A stretch of 64,000 nt of DNA. It comes from Enchytraeus crypticus. Taxonomy: Eukaryota > Annelida > Clitellata > Enchytraeida > Enchytraeidae. Positions 43,228-56,430 of this stretch are shown here, one piece after another. The notes under the pieces were generated by a model, which saw only the letters and a program-made list of their open reading frames with translations, was not told the DNA's origin and did not search any database. The stretch lies in the NCBI GenBank assembly GCA_905160935.1, contig CAJHZI010000550.1:420001-484000 (forward strand), given 5' to 3'. Each line of letters opens with the position of its first letter. The first letter of the stretch is position 1. The position numbers and the translations under genes are program-made.

Positions 43228-43640
43228 AGCTAGTGGAACTCAGTTCCACTAGCTGGAATTTTTTCAAAGAGAGGCCCAATATGAGCCTCAATTTGGAATT
43301 CTAGGAGCCCTGCTCAATGGAAGGGGGCAAAATGTTGACCGTTTCATTAGTTCTCAATTTTCACTTTAACCACTGTATATAAGAGGAAAAAGGGTGTAAG
43401 TATATAATGTGAACTCTGTCCCGGATCATTGCTGCAAACAGCCTTGTCTGGGAGGGGCTTAAGCTCCTCCCGCCAAAATAACGTCACTTTTGCAAATTCG
43501 TTCAGTTCCGATGAGTTTCTTCAGAGGTGAAAAAATTAGCCTACTTTTTCCAAAACAATTGAAGGATTTTAGGCATTTTAGGTTTTCCTCTAATTTTCGT
43601 ACGGGTATGAGGTGGGGGGGGGGGGGGTAAGTTACAGAGA
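43228..43640. mobile_element. hAT MITE, incomplete, related to the one at 23096
   Basis: Shares TTTTGACCGTTTCACTAG-like, TCTCAATTTTCACTTTA, GAGGGGCTTAAGC and TTTTAGGTTTTC blocks in the same order as 23278-23610. No matching termini found. A perfect palindrome with 13-bp arms, AGCTAGTGGAACT, sits at its left edge (43228-43254). Confidence 0.7.
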
Positions 43641-43741
43641 TATACTCACTCTATGAGCCGAGCGCAGTAGTGAAAATTGTTTCTGCCCCCACAAAAATAA
43701 TTTTTATATTATCCAATTAGCAAAATAGACATTGGTCGGCA

Positions 43742-45350
43742 TTGCAGATAATCTACTGTGAGACAATAACAACAATATGGATTCTTGCCTAAGAGGTCAA
43801 GAAATACACAACTTCTTCGTTATTTCAATAGCCTATCTACTAGTTTAATTAATAGTTGTCAAATAGACTCTGTTTATCTTGACTTTTCAAAGGCTTTCGA
43901 TTCCATTAGCCACAGTAAGTTACTATATAAACTGCTACCCTATGGTGTGTCCGGCACTCTATTAAATTGGCTTTCGTCTTTTTTAATTGACAGACTGCAG
44001 ACTGTCAGAATAGGTAAATGCTATTCGGACTGGTCTACTGTTCACAGCGGCGTTCCTCAAGGCAGTGTACTGGGGCCCATCCTATTCATTATCTATATAA
44101 ATGATTTAAGCTCCTTTTGTCCTGAACTTTCCTCTCTATTCTTATTTGCTGATGATGCAAAATGTTTCTCGCCCATAAATTTTTTCTCTGATTGTGGACT
44201 CTTTCAAAAGTCTCTCGATTGTATCTCTCGTTGGTCTAGCCTTTGGCAGCTTAGACTCGCTGTAGAAAAGTGTGTGGTTATCTCCTACTCTTTCCAAAAA
44301 ATCGCACCTTTTAACTTCAAATATAATCTAAATTCTGTTCCCTTATCTATATCTAAAGAGGTGACGGACCTGGGAGCAAGGTTTACACGCGATTTATCGT
44401 TCTCTACTCATATAAAAGATATTTGCAATAAAGCCAGAAAAAGGGCTTCAATAATCTTACACTGCTTCAGGTCTAAAAACCAGGTCACATTGTTTAGAGC
44501 GTTCACAGTTTTTGTGCGTCCAATTCTCGATTACTGTTCAAGCCTTTGGTCCCCTTACAGAAAATGTGATATTGTCCTGATTGAATCAATTCAGAGTCGA
44601 TTCACGAAACGACTTAGCGGTATGATGAGACTGCAGTATAAGGAGAGATTAAAATTGTTGGCTGCTGAATTGCTAGAACAGCGAAGACTTAAATTTGACT
44701 TATGCATGTACTATAAAATCCTCTCTGGATTGGTTGACCTACCTTTAGAAGAGTTTTTGTTTTAAAAAAAGGCGTCACCAGAAATAATGGTTTAAGTTTA
44801 TTTCTGAATAAATTTCATTTTAATGCTGAAAGGTACTATTTCAAAAACCGATGCATTGATTGTTGGAATTCACTACCCCCAAACATTGTAAACGCATCTA
44901 ACCTATACTCTTTTAAAAAGAGTTTGGACGGTATCGACCTTAGCAAATATTTGAAAAGTTAAGGAACTACATTAAAGGCATTAATTTCGTTATCTGTAAA
45001 GATTTTCTTCATATAACAATTTTTTAAATATTCAAAGTAAACTATTGTTTTTACCAATTTTTAATATTGCCATTTATGACATCTGCGAGTAAAGTAATCT
45101 ATTTTACTTAAATTAAGTGCCTACATTTTCACGTTTATGAGGTTCACTTGTGCAATATCCTAATCATTTCAATATTTCAACTTGCTAAGTGCACCTTTGT
45201 GTATATTTAATATGATTACTACCTTCTGCTTTTAATTCGGAATATGTAAGTGCCACTTGTGGCCTTTATCTCCGATCATGCGCTGATGATGCTTGTGTAT
45301 AATTGTAAAGTCTATGTTTGTGACGTGCGTATGATAAATAAATAAAATAA
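43742..45350 (+). mobile_element. LINE family C (CR1/jockey-type), RT to 3' end
   Basis: Frame 43785-44765 (326 residues) starts at the QYGFLPKRS block and has [29 protein letters not shown], the palm motif FADDAKC and QLRLAVEKC, followed by RPILDYCSSLWSPY. After a one-base shift near 44762 the protein continues (KGVTRNNGLSLFLNKF to LDGIDLSKYLKS). The 3' end is ATAAATAAATAAAATAAA. It is 5'-truncated and the least decayed LINE here, so relatively young. Confidence 0.85.
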
Positions 45351-45589
45351 ATAAAATAACAGCAGCAACAACAACAACAAACATCTCTTCAAACCTATAC
45401 TACTGAACAATTTCCACCCACCTGCGATGATCCAGGCAATATCGAAGGCGGCGAGTATCCCGTAGTCCCAGAAAATGACGGTAAACTTGAGCATTTTGTA
45501 TGGTTGTCCCCCCTACCTATGCACTCCTTGCAAACTTATTTGCACATCGAAATTGGCAAACAATCAATAAAAATATAGTTTAATTTTTT

Positions 45590-45645
45590 ATTCGCGGGCC
45601 TATGGGGGGGGGGTGTCTGGATCCACCACTGTCACGGACGGCAAT
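45590..45645. mobile_element. hAT-type terminus
   Basis: GGGGGGGGTGTCTGGATCCACCACTG resembles the right end of the MITE at 23659; no partner end or target duplication found. From 45645 to 46790 nothing is recognised. Confidence 0.35.
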
Positions 45646-46789
45646 AGCATTCTAATTTTTGTTGTTATGATTGATTGGCTTTACTAAATATCTTCTCAAC
45701 ATTTTCAGAATTCAAATTATGTTGCAGTTTTATGTGAAAGCCTTTTATAGACCTCGATAGAGTATTTACCCTGCAACCTTGATTGAATTACTACAATTGT
45801 TTGTTGCTGTGTAAAATACTTTTTGGATTTTATTAATAAGACTACATCAAAGATCTTTAAAATAAGTAGGTATGGTATGACTGTTGTTTCAGCGAAACCA
45901 GTTTTGTAACAAGAGCGACTTGATTTCCAGCATGGTCGATTGAATCGTGAGGGTAAACAATGCCCCCTTGTCATATGTGTACTTAATAGTAATTTCTGTA
46001 ATTTAAGATTTATTGCATGATATTCGACCTCAAACGGTTTTAAGATGATGTATTGTTGTGCGTTTGGGTACACAAAATTCCAGAAATCCGGAAACTAAAG
46101 AACGGGGAATACCTTTTAAGAGATTTTAAATAGAGTTTGTTTGCATTTTGAATTATAAAAATATACATCCAATTAATAGGAATTCGTTTCAAATAATTTT
46201 TTGTCATGACGATATATTGGATCGATGTGACGATAAATGTGCTACTAAAGTGTTTAATTATCGTTCAAAAGCTTTGCAAATGTTTAAAAACGTCATTACT
46301 GTATGCCTTTAAATAACGATCAGCTGATATTGTTTACCTGCGGCTAGTAAAATTAGTTGTTGGCATCACTGCAATTCTTGAACTCAATGTTTACAATGGT
46401 TGAGATTGCCTTTGACACTTCTACGGTTTTTCTTTATTCTATGGCCTACATCTCTGAGCAAATCTACATGTCGCACTTTTTTACATTTTTGTTTTTGCCT
46501 TGGATTTTCAAATGAGATCAACTGGAATGATCTAAAACTTCCTAACGGTTTAAACATTACACATTGAGGCTGTTAAATATTACCATGGATAGGTTTTTCC
46601 AGTAATTAAAATAATAAATTGCATGTAGCTATTATTCACCTTTACAATTTGGCACACCAACGGATATGATAAGAAGTAATTGAAGTTGTTGATGATTGAT
46701 AAAGAAGTGATATCAAGAGTTCTTTGTAAATATGTTCGTTTTAATTTAATCAAATTTAATTAATTAAATTTAATATTGTATTCAAAAAG

Positions 46790-46967
46790 TAAACACGCTT
46801 GAAATGATTAACTATGTTTAAATCTGCCTCTCTTTAATACCTTTTAGCGATTTAGTCCACTTACCGTGTAGCCAGTCCGCGGAATATATATACTATAATA
46901 ATTGTAATAATATTTCCAATTATAATATTTCTGATACTTTTTATAAATGTATAATATATTACATGTA

Positions 46968-47020
<53 letters not shown>
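46790..47020. repeat. SINE family 4 fragment (minus) and (AT)n
   Basis: AAACACGCTTGAAATGATTA ACTATG to about 46885, truncated, then AT repeats 46973-47018. The same SINE insertion is present at 56210, inside the duplicated segment. Confidence 0.7.
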
Positions 47021-47022
<2 letters not shown>

Positions 47023-48110
47023 GAACGTAAAATATAGGCTTTAAAATATTAGAATGAAGGTATGAATGGGGATCCAGCATACTTTAATTAAATGAAATAA
47101 TAGTGACAGGTAGGTAGACTAAATGCTAAATTCAATCTTGCACAGGGTTATGTTTACGATTTCGCACTCTATCGTTATCAATGCCGGTAAAGGTTAAGAG
47201 ACTGCTCTGATGCCCACAGAGTGACATTGCGCTGAGTTTAATAGTAGTAATTTTATGTTTATGATTTTTATTTATACTTATGATACTGTTATACAACTCC
47301 AACTATATTTTGTATACTTCTTTACCTAAAATATTGTATATTTTGTGAAACATTACTAATAAAACAATACTAATTATATATTTGTGATAAAAAGTAGGGG
47401 ATATCGTAATTTATAGTTGTATCATTTTGTTGATAGTTTAACCATTTTATGAATTTCAAGCTTTTACATGTTTTGATTAACTGTGACATTCTTATTTGAC
47501 AATAGCTACTTATTTTTCTTAAATTAGAAACCCACAGAACTTATTGATAAGGCGGGAGTTTAAATAACAATTAGAAGCCGGACTATATAACTTTTATTTT
47601 GTATCTGCCGTGTAAACTTGATGCTATTTTAAGAGGTACTAATAATAATACTTCTTGCACTAACACTGATTTTAGCAGAATCTATATTGAACCCTTAATC
47701 TTCTTCCGCAGATGGATTAGCTTATATAATCCATTGTGGCAGTCTTGTGGTAAAGAGTAGTAGAATTCAAGTTATATTAATGGTTTTATGTCAGGTTTTT
47801 AAAAGATTTCTATAAATTTTATTCAGAATCTTTGACCGATTTTTTTAAAAATTATGACTTAGCTGAACAAATATTTCGAATTTTATTATTAATTTTTTCA
47901 GGGCAAATCAATTTTAGATTTGATAAAAATGGAATATCAATGGTCTATTCACGATTCTGGTAGAGTATAATGTATCTCATCAATTTAACTTATTTAAATT
48001 TTTGTAAGGAATTGTATTTACTATAATTAGAAATTTTTTAAAATGTACTAGTGCATATGTTATTGATGGTCAACTTTGATGTCAGTATATTGGCATTATT
48101 ATATAGCAGA
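47020..48110. other. Left part of the D/E segmental duplication, no gene
   Basis: Alignable with about 56450-58200, for example GGACTATATA, CTTCTTCCGCAGATGGATT against CTTCTTCTGCAGATAGATT, and TTAGGCTTG-free AT-rich DNA between. No coding potential seen. Confidence 0.6.
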
Positions 48111-48440
48111 TGATTTACTTTTAATTGCCAGCACATCCGGTCTTGAACAAATGCTAGATACATGCTATTCAGTTAGCTCGGTTGCAGTGCTGGAGTGTAA
48201 TTACAATTAGTCAAACTGTCATAGGGCTGAAATGTCAAATTGGAAACATGACTCTTAAAGCTAATGAATTAGAATGGACTACAGTCATTAATACCTGAGT
48301 GCAACATTTTCAGCCAGAAGTCGTTCGTAGATACTGCTCTCACTAAGATGGGTTATTTCTTCCACGAAATTTTATAATAATAATAAAGATTTAACGTCCA
48401 TTTCCTCATCCAAGGATGATGTCGGGGACATCTTATACTA
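48110..48440. mobile_element. Decayed LINE RT fragment (+) and CR1 tail (minus)
   Basis: 48110-48360 reads ADDLLLIASTSGLEQMLDTC, then MTLKANELEWTTV in broken frames. 48377-48440 on the minus strand is GACATCATCCTTGGATGAGG AAATGGACGTTAAATC with TTATTA end. Confidence 0.6.
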
Positions 48441-49774
48441 CAGCTATACGTCTCCTATATCCTAAAGAAATCTAGTCTAACCATCTTTTCAACTACTGTA
48501 GTACTATCTTCTACCCTACCTCTACTCCACGGGATGCCTGGACTTTCTTCTCTTTAAACTAAGTTGCCTTAGTCATTTCAGTTGGTGTGTGCTTTATTTT
48601 GTGTAGTTTTGAAGAGACAAATAAGAATATATAGTGTTGTTAGTTAGGCTGTCTGATATAAGCACTCTAACACACTTGGTCTTTCCTAGGATTTTACTTG
48701 CCATAGAACTCATACATGGCTTCATGTGTGCAAGATGTACTTTGGTTTTCTAGACATACATATAAAAGAGCCGCATCGCAATATTAACAACCGTATGCGT
48801 TTATCATGCAGAATTCATGTAGTATATATTGACAATATACAAGTATATTAACTCTAATTGTAGTTATAATATATTCTCATCCATATGCGTTTACCAAACT
48901 TTACCATATAGATTGCCGACTGTCTCTTAGAATACTGAAGCAGTAATTTACTTTACTATATATCATAATTGATTGACGTCATGCTGGAACCTGACGTGTC
49001 AAGTGTCAGTGCTGTGAGTGGAGATTTGTTGCTGAGACAGAATATTTTGTCAGGAGGATGCTGAGTAAAATAAAAGGTAAAAGATCTCTACTTCAACAAA
49101 TTGTATAAAAATCTTATTTAAGTGGATAAACATATTATAAGAAAGCATTTGATTTTTTACAATTGTGCTAATGATACGATCGATAGCTGACTGATTGATC
49201 CAACCAAATAGCTAATGCTCTGTTCTTATGAAAAAATGATACCGAAGAGGCAATTTATTAGTTAGATCTGTACTGGTTTTCTGTTTCTATTTCATAATGC
49301 ATGGCTACATATGGGCAGACTCTTGCAGTGACAAACTGGATGAGATTAGGAAGAAACAGGTTTCACATTTCATTCAGCCGCTGGTTAACTAGCAGCTCTT
49401 CAATAAATTGAATGCTTCATATTGACTTTTGTGCTGAATATAATTTAATCATTTCAAAATTTATTATGCATTTATTTCAGCTTAGTTGGAGACAAATTCG
49501 AATAAATTGGAATCAACATTACATTATAAAGACATTCTTAAAATAGTATTAGTTCTGATGTTAAAATAAAACCTGAAATTATAGATAACGTTTACGCAAA
49601 TAAATCCAGTGTTCTCGATGAGTTTAGCCTCAAGCTGATAGATGAATTTAGTTGTTTATTTATAAAATTACTAATCTAGATACGATATATCACTATCCAG
49701 CTGTGATTCCTGATCTTCTTAAGCTTTTAGAAATTATTCCTGTTGTCCGTTTATATAAATATTAGTAAATATAT

Positions 49775-49925
49775 CCCTGTGTTGTTCCCGGGTGTGGTTG
49801 GGACCACAGCAGAATAGGACAACTGCAAAGGCTGTCATGTGTATGGGGCAACTAAGGCAGGAGTTGAGGAAGGCAAAGGGGACCCACCTCACCATCATAT
49901 TTCTCCATGATTGAATGGCATACAG
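49775..49925 (+). repeat. SINE family 7, 5' part
   Basis: GTGTTGTTCCCGGGTGTGGT TGGGACCACAGCAGAATAGG to GGGGACCCACCTCACCATCA. Confidence 0.7.
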
Positions 49926-50009
49926 AAATAAACAAATGAAGAAGTTCTTGATAGAGTCGGTTCAGAGATATATAGTAATAGAAGTTAGTTAAACAGATAG
50001 TTAATAGAT

Positions 50010-50240
50010 ATTATAAGAAAGAAGCTGGATTGGATTTAGTAAAAAGGGGAATGGTTTTTTTGAAAGATGTAATAGAAAGAAAACTGCAGGGGAGAAGAGT
50101 TAGAGGCAGACCAAAACATGGGATGTTGGATGATTTGATAACACATTCTGATATATAGATGAAAATAAAAGCTGACGAAAGAATTGATTGGTAGGGTTCT
50201 ATGTCATGGACCTGCCATTAGGCAGTGCACTAGAAGAAGA
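50010..50240 (+). mobile_element. LINE family A, 3' fragment
   Basis: GAAAGATGTAATAGAAAGAA, GGCAGACCAAAACATGGGAT and the end ATGTCATGGACCTGCCATTA GGCAGTGCACTAGAAG match the family A C-terminus and 3' end. Confidence 0.75.
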
Positions 50241-50462
50241 AGAAGAGTGAACTCTGGGTCCACACAATGTTACCAATGATACAGGTTGCGTCGCTGTAAA
50301 GCTGTAGGGAGAAGAATGAACAGAGAGGTAATGGAAAAGTTGGTAAATGTGTGGAACTTTAAAAATAGGTTGAAGTAGAAAAGTGCGCAGCATGAGTTAG
50401 GCAGTGAGGGAACTTACATCCTTGTTCAATGAGGGATTGACTTCCATGAATGTACTAATTTT

Positions 50463-51430
50463 TGCATCAGTGTCTTAGGTGACATACCAAAGATTTTAAA
50501 AAATAGATGATAAATGTTTATTTTTGTACGTGAAAGCAAAGTACATCTATTACCTGAACTACGTAATTGTTCAGTTTTACTCAAGCGTATAGATGTCACG
50601 TCTACTCTGAGATCAGGTTCTCTTCATCTAACAACTGATACTAATAGCTGCTCGTTGTTGCTTTTTATTGTGTGCCTGTTTTTTACTTAACTTCTCAAAT
50701 TAGATTCAATTTGTCTGTTTTCAACTCTCCAGTCTAAATACTTATAACGCATGTCAGATAATAATTTCTTTCTCATTAATTCTTAGTATTTCTCGTTATT
50801 TGGTGATCTTTTGTTGTAATGTATATATATTCTCGTGCACTTCATCTGTTTTCGATTCATGTATCACTATCAAGCTGAGTAGCAGCTATTTATTATGGAT
50901 GCTTATAAAGCTCCTTTCTTGCGTGCAATACAGGAACCAAATACAAGATTGCTGTCTGCTATTTACTTTCATCGTGCAATTAATATATCGGAAAAGTTAA
51001 CATAATTTCAAATCTATGTAAAAAATTAAACACTGAAGACATAAAGATTTGTTCCAATTACTTTCCAAAGATTTTCCAAATAGATAATAAATGCTGTATT
51101 TTTGCAGATAAAAGCAAAGTACATCCAATGCCTGAACTACGTAACTGTTCAGTTTTACTCAAGCGTATAGATGTCACATACACTCTGAGATCAGGTCCAA
51201 TTCTTCAACAACTAATATTAGTCACTGCTCGTTGTTACCACTGCTTATTTTTGTGTGCCTGTTTTTACTTAGCTTCTCTAATTAGATTAAATTACCACTG
51301 TCTATTTTCAACTCTCCAGTCTAAATACTTATAACACACATTTCAGATAATAATTTCTTTCTCATTAATTCTTAGTATTTCTCATTATTCGGTGATCTTT
51401 TGTGTAATGTATATATATATTCTTGTTCAC
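50463..51430 (+). repeat. Tandem duplication of about 580 bp carrying the pseudogene D middle exon
   Basis: 50463-51040 and 51046-51430 share the exon and flanks, for example AGATTTTAAAAAATAGATGA against AGATTTTCCAAATAGATAAT, and GTATTTCTCGTTATTTGGTG against GTATTTCTCATTATTCGGTG. Confidence 0.8.
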
Positions 51431-51439
51431 TGCATCTGT

Positions 51440-52010
51440 TTTTCAGTGTTGGAGCCTATATTCTTTCTGATCTTCCTTAATGATATAGATACAGAATTAT
51501 TTAATACTTTCTTGAAGTTTGCTGATGATGCAAAACTTTTGAAAAAGTTTGTATGAAAGAACAATGTGACAGTATAGTTCGGGACTTGCACGTGCAAAGT
51601 AAGTGGTCTCAAAATTGGAGCTTTGAATTCAATGTGGACAAGTGTAAGGCAATTCACTTTGGTAAAAATAACCCTAATAAAGAATAAGTTGTAAATAATA
51701 AGATACTGCATGTAGTGAGTGAGGAGAAGGATTTAGGGGTAATATTTAGCCAGGACCTCAAAGTGAAGAAACAACGTATTGTGGCTGTTAGAGCAGCCAA
51801 TAGGACCTTAGGACTAATAAAGAGATCATTCCAAAGTAGAGATAACGGCATTGTTTCAAGACTGTTTAAATCTTTGATTTGACCTCATCTGGAGTATTGA
51901 ATGTCAGTATGGAGACTACACTATAAAACTTCAAAAAGGATATTGAACTTATATTATTGAAGCAGTGCAAAGAAGGGCATTAAGAACTATTAAGGTGTCA
52001 GGAATCTGAT
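51440..52010 (+). mobile_element. LINE family E (CR1/Rex-like), RT fragment
   Basis: Reads LEPIFFLIFLNDIDTELFNT FLKFADDAKLL, then FNVDKC and SEEKDLGVIFSQDLKVKKQ, then LFKSLI and HLEY, with several shifts. It lies in the last intron of pseudogene D. Confidence 0.75.
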
Positions 52011-53940
52011 TCTACAATTTTTAATCTGAGGTAAAATGAGGACCTGACATCAAATGGTCAAGGGATTAAATTCCTAATAATATGCCTCTAATAATTATTT
52101 TTGAATCTTTACCTGTCCTCGATTTGACTGAATCTAGATATCCTACTAAGTGATTGATAACTTCAACGACTGTATTAAATTAAATTTATTTACAGCATTT
52201 GTATGCCACTGGCAATTAATTAAGAAAATATCTCTATGCAATTGTGCTTAAAGATTTTGTTTCAAAGAACTTAAGGTTGCAATGGAGTGACTCCTTGTTA
52301 TTTATTGTCTATGGACTAATATTATTAAATCGAACATATTATTATAACTATTACCGGTTTGATGACCAAATGGACATAAGGCTTGACTTAGAAGCAGAAG
52401 GTCAACCTTTCGACTTCCAGATGGATCAAAATCAGTTATAAACTGGTTTAGTTTATAGCTTTGGTTGTGGGAATAAATTGGGCTTTATTCCTACATTTTC
52501 AATAAATATTACGAAGCAATTGCCTTTTTATCGCATGTCACATGTGTTGATGCATTCTTCTGTGGCTTGATACTTAGTTAAAGACAGTCTGGAATTGCAT
52601 TGTCTTGAATCTAGAAAGTTTGCATCGACAATTATACAATGGATATGTTATGTTTAGTACAATTTAGGCAGTCTGTAGTAGGAAGTTCTTGAAAGAGGGA
52701 AACGCACCATAGTTTGACGTTATATGTTTTCCCATATAAAGTCATTTTCTTGTTCTATTTTTTTATAGTTTATGTCTTAGGTTTCGCAGATTCCAGTATT
52801 GGAAGAACACCTAGTGAATCTGATCCTGCACGACGTGACAAATGTTCTCAGTGTGAGGTAACTTTCAGTGAAACAGATCATGTGAATTCAAGTACACAGT
52901 GTAAACACTTGAGTGACCGTCAGCCTCATTGCACTCAGTGTAATAAAACATTCAGCAGCAAAAGTAGTTTGAAGCAGCACATACAGCGTACCGTCAGCCT
53001 CATTGCACTCAGTGTAATAAAACATTCAGCAGCAAAAGTAGTTTGAAGCAGCACATACAGCGCCAGCATGATAACAATAGAGAGCATTGTTGTACTCAGT
53101 GTGATAAAACTCACTTATCATACCAAACTCGTGCATGGAGATAAGAAATATAAATGTGACAAGTGCGATTTCAGTTCTAGTTATAAATATTGTGTAAATT
53201 TTCACATCTCTGCTGTTCATTTAGAGGAGAAACCTCACCCGTGTCCACAGTGTGACTATTACTGCTCACGGAAGAGTACTCTCACACGTCACATACGTTT
53301 AGTTCACAATCAAGAAAAGTCTTTTGAATGTTCTTCCTGTGATAAGAAATTTTCAACACGTCGTATTCTAGATCGTCACTAGGGATCAGTTCATTTTGAA
53401 GAAAAACCTTTCACATGTGATCAGTGTGGTTATACGTGTTCGCAGAAAGATGTTCTTATACAGCATCAGAGATGTGTTCATGATGGAATATGACGCTTTG
53501 GTTGTGCTCAATGTGAATACAAGAGTTCAACAAAGAGTCACCTAAAGAAACATTGGTTGATGGTACACTATCAGGTAAAACCTCACTCCTGTAGGGAGTG
53601 TCGTAAATCTTACTCTTCAGCCTCAGATCTGAGGAGGCATCAGAATGCTGTACACCATAGACTTTAACCTCATGTATGTACCGGGTGTAGTAAATCTTTC
53701 TGTTCAACCTCAGATCTGAGGAGACATCAGGATGCTGCACACAAGACACTTAAACCACATGTATGTACCGAGTGTAGTAAAGCTTTCAGTATTACCTCAA
53801 ATCTTAAAAGGCACGTTAATTCTATACACGAAGGAATTAAGCCACACCCATCAAATAGAATGTGTAAGGGCAGAAATGGTTTTTGTTTACCACATCTCAG
53901 CTGTGCATCATTAAAAGTGATATCAATCTTGTTCTGTGTG

Positions 53941-55655
53941 AAAGGAATGTTTGAATTGGTACTGGTATCCCTGAATTTCTGAACTATACAATTTATAGAA
54001 AATGTTGTATAAATGAGTTTTGCTTCTTATGTCTTGATGAATAATTGTTAGTGATATTTATGATGCAGCTGTGCCGTTTTGAGCGCACATAGATGTACGA
54101 TTATTTAATTATTATTTGTTAACTATTTACTATGAATTATTTGCATTGATCCTTTTTAGTGTACACATATGCAAACCAAATCCAGGGCTATACATTGGGG
54201 AAACACTATTCCATACTACTGTTCATTGGAAATGCAATGCCCCATTCTAACTTTTTCAGAGAATTTTTATAGTTTGGGATTTGGTCGCTATATTATTCAC
54301 CAGGTTAATAGTGATATATTTTATTCCTACTCTGTTATGCTTTTATTATTTAATTGAAAACTATCCGTGATTATGTTTCTTTCTTCTCACTCTCAAAATT
54401 TAATTTATTATAAATGTCTTAATTTCTTAGTCAATATTAACCTATCTGTATTGTTTAGTAAGAATATTTTAGGAATATCGTTTTTATTTCGATATTTTAA
54501 TTTGCCAGTTTTAGTTTTTAATTTTGTCAGAGATACTTATTCGTATTTAGTGAGTTGCTCCAAACAAAAGCTTGGAAGGGTTAAGCGTTAGGAAATTACC
54601 TGACATTCTTGAAGAAATACAAATAGATTGCTGAATGATGTTTCAGCTAGAGATGTGAGCTTGTTTTAAAACAAATGTTTCTTTTTAAAATTCTATTTTG
54701 TTTTAAAACAACGAGTAAATACACAAATCCACAAAAAATGTACAAAAAATATTTTAAAAGATTAACAAATAATAATTGTGTTTTTTTGCAGTTTTTATCT
54801 TTTGCAAACAACTAATTATCATTATAGAAATTAGAAATGCAGTACTACTAGAATATTTCTCAGTTACTGACTGATGAGTCTTGATTCCTGAATCTGATTC
54901 CTAAATGTAGTCAGTCAATCTGTCTCAATTTTTCAAACAAAATTTTGCTGTCTTTATCAGTTTCATTATGTCTCAGATTAGGACTCTGGCATCCAAGGAA
55001 AGGTGATGATGTACGTTAATTGGTAATTTTTTTGCTTTTCAATGTGCTTAGGTTTCTGAACCGATTTTAAATTAACATAGGGCTTACAGGTTATTGTTAA
55101 GGTTTGTTGGTATATACTGACAACAAACTCTAAAAATATATTAACTTTATTCTATAAATATGATAAAAACTTTTTTCCAGCACTATACCTTATTAACATA
55201 GTATACGAAGAACGAGTCAAACTACTGTAGTATTGAAGCGAACTATGAGCCTTTATTCACCAGATGACAGCAGACGAACGGCTCAGTACTGAATACGTTG
55301 AAATCAATCGATTGATCAATTAATGAATATCTATAGGCCTATTGATTTATCTGATTAACTACTTAATTGTTGCTGACTTGAAGCCCTGGCTTCATTAGAC
55401 TAGAATATCTCTTAGTCATAACACACTTATCCTGATTCAAACCCCAATCTTATTCGTAACCATTTCAATACCGTAAAGGTGGGTTTTCTGAAGGAAAAAA
55501 TGTAATAGACAATCTATTGTAAAAGTCGCATGTACTCTTTGATACGGCAGGATGTCTCTTTACGACTTACAGCGTGAGCATGACATAGCAAGAAGGACAC
55601 AGCTGTTGCCACAGCCAATGGAACTTTAACTTCACTGTAGAACCTTGTCGCCTCT
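53941..55655. other. AT-rich intergenic DNA, no gene seen
   Basis: Short ORFs at 54169-54591 are low-complexity and show no family signature. A repeated GTTTTAAAACAA motif lies at 54660-54710. Confidence 0.5.
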
Positions 55656-55917
55656 CATGGCGCATCCAGCAAGGGCCAATTGGAGGCCATGGCCCCACCC
55701 GAAATCTTTGTGACATTTTTGTAACTTAAAAATTGTGTTATATTTTACCGAAAAGGAATTTAAAATGACGTTTAACAATGGTCTGTTAGGGTCCTAGGGA
55801 GTGGTGATCCTTGTCCATCTCTTTGGTTTAAAAAGCTAACAAAGCTATTGCACATAATTTTAAAAAGGTCTTGAAAATATTTTTTGGCCCCCCGAAAATT
55901 TTCTGGATCCGCCCTTG
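55656..55917. mobile_element. Short hAT MITE with 8-bp target duplication
   Basis: 262 bp; ends CATGGCGCATCCAG and CTGGATCCGCCCTTG. The duplication TCGCCTCT is perfect at 55648-55655 and 55918-55925. No ORF. Its termini resemble those at 23096 but the interior differs. Confidence 0.85.
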
Positions 55918-56209
55918 TCGCCTCTCGTTGAAATAAGAATATATTGTCTGGGTCTCACTCTGTTTTGTTTGCCCGAACGTTTAGATCAGCATTTAACGGG
56001 CTGGACAAAAACTGCCTAACGGTTAAAAGATGTCGTAGGTATGGTGTTGTATATTATCATTTATGATTTTTTATTATAAAATTTCATTTATATCTCGTTC
56101 ATCTTTACTACGCCTCCAAGCCAGCACAAGAAGACTAGTCATCAAGAATAATATAACAATAAGAATTATAGTAAGAAGTAGATGAAGTGGATTGTATTTG
56201 ATAATAAAA

Positions 56210-56430
56210 AGTAAACACGCATTATAGTGAATAATTAATCTACTACGTTGATATCTATCACATATAAAACCACATGTTTAATCCGTTAGGCAATTTAGAC
56301 CATTTTCCATATAACCAGGCCAGTGAATGTCCGAGATATTACTCTCAGATCAGCGCGGCCGTGATTCGAACCCACGATGGTTCAATTCACCTCCGGACTT
56401 GTCATTTAAAACTTCTTGTTTAGACATTCA
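56210..56430 (-). repeat. SINE family 4, minus strand
   Basis: The minus strand has GTGGGTTCGAATCACGGCCG and TGAGAGTAATATCTCGG; the tail is AATGCGTGTTTAC. It is in the same relative place as the copy at 46790. Confidence 0.72.

Larger units (their letters stand above)
48981..53940 (+). pseudogene. Zinc-finger pseudogene D (paralogue of B, C and E)
   Basis: Exon 1 at 48981-49076 is nearly identical to that of gene E but meets TGA at 49062. The middle exon is present twice: 50530-50616 has lost its acceptor AG (TAC instead of CAG), 51108-51194 is intact (PELRNCSVLLKRIDVTYTLR). The terminal exon starts 52781 ([20 protein letters not shown]). A 74-bp direct duplication (52916-52989 repeated at 52990-53063) shifts the frame in the first finger. 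Later stops replace Trp in the HWGS motif (TAG near 53380), an Arg (TGA near 53490) and a Lys (TAA near 53668). About ten finger remains can still be read in order. Clearly non-functional as a full protein. Confidence 0.88.

Noticed and set aside
52244-52441. 65-residue ORF upstream of the pseudogene D finger exon
   Set aside because: No family signature; AT-rich intron sequence.
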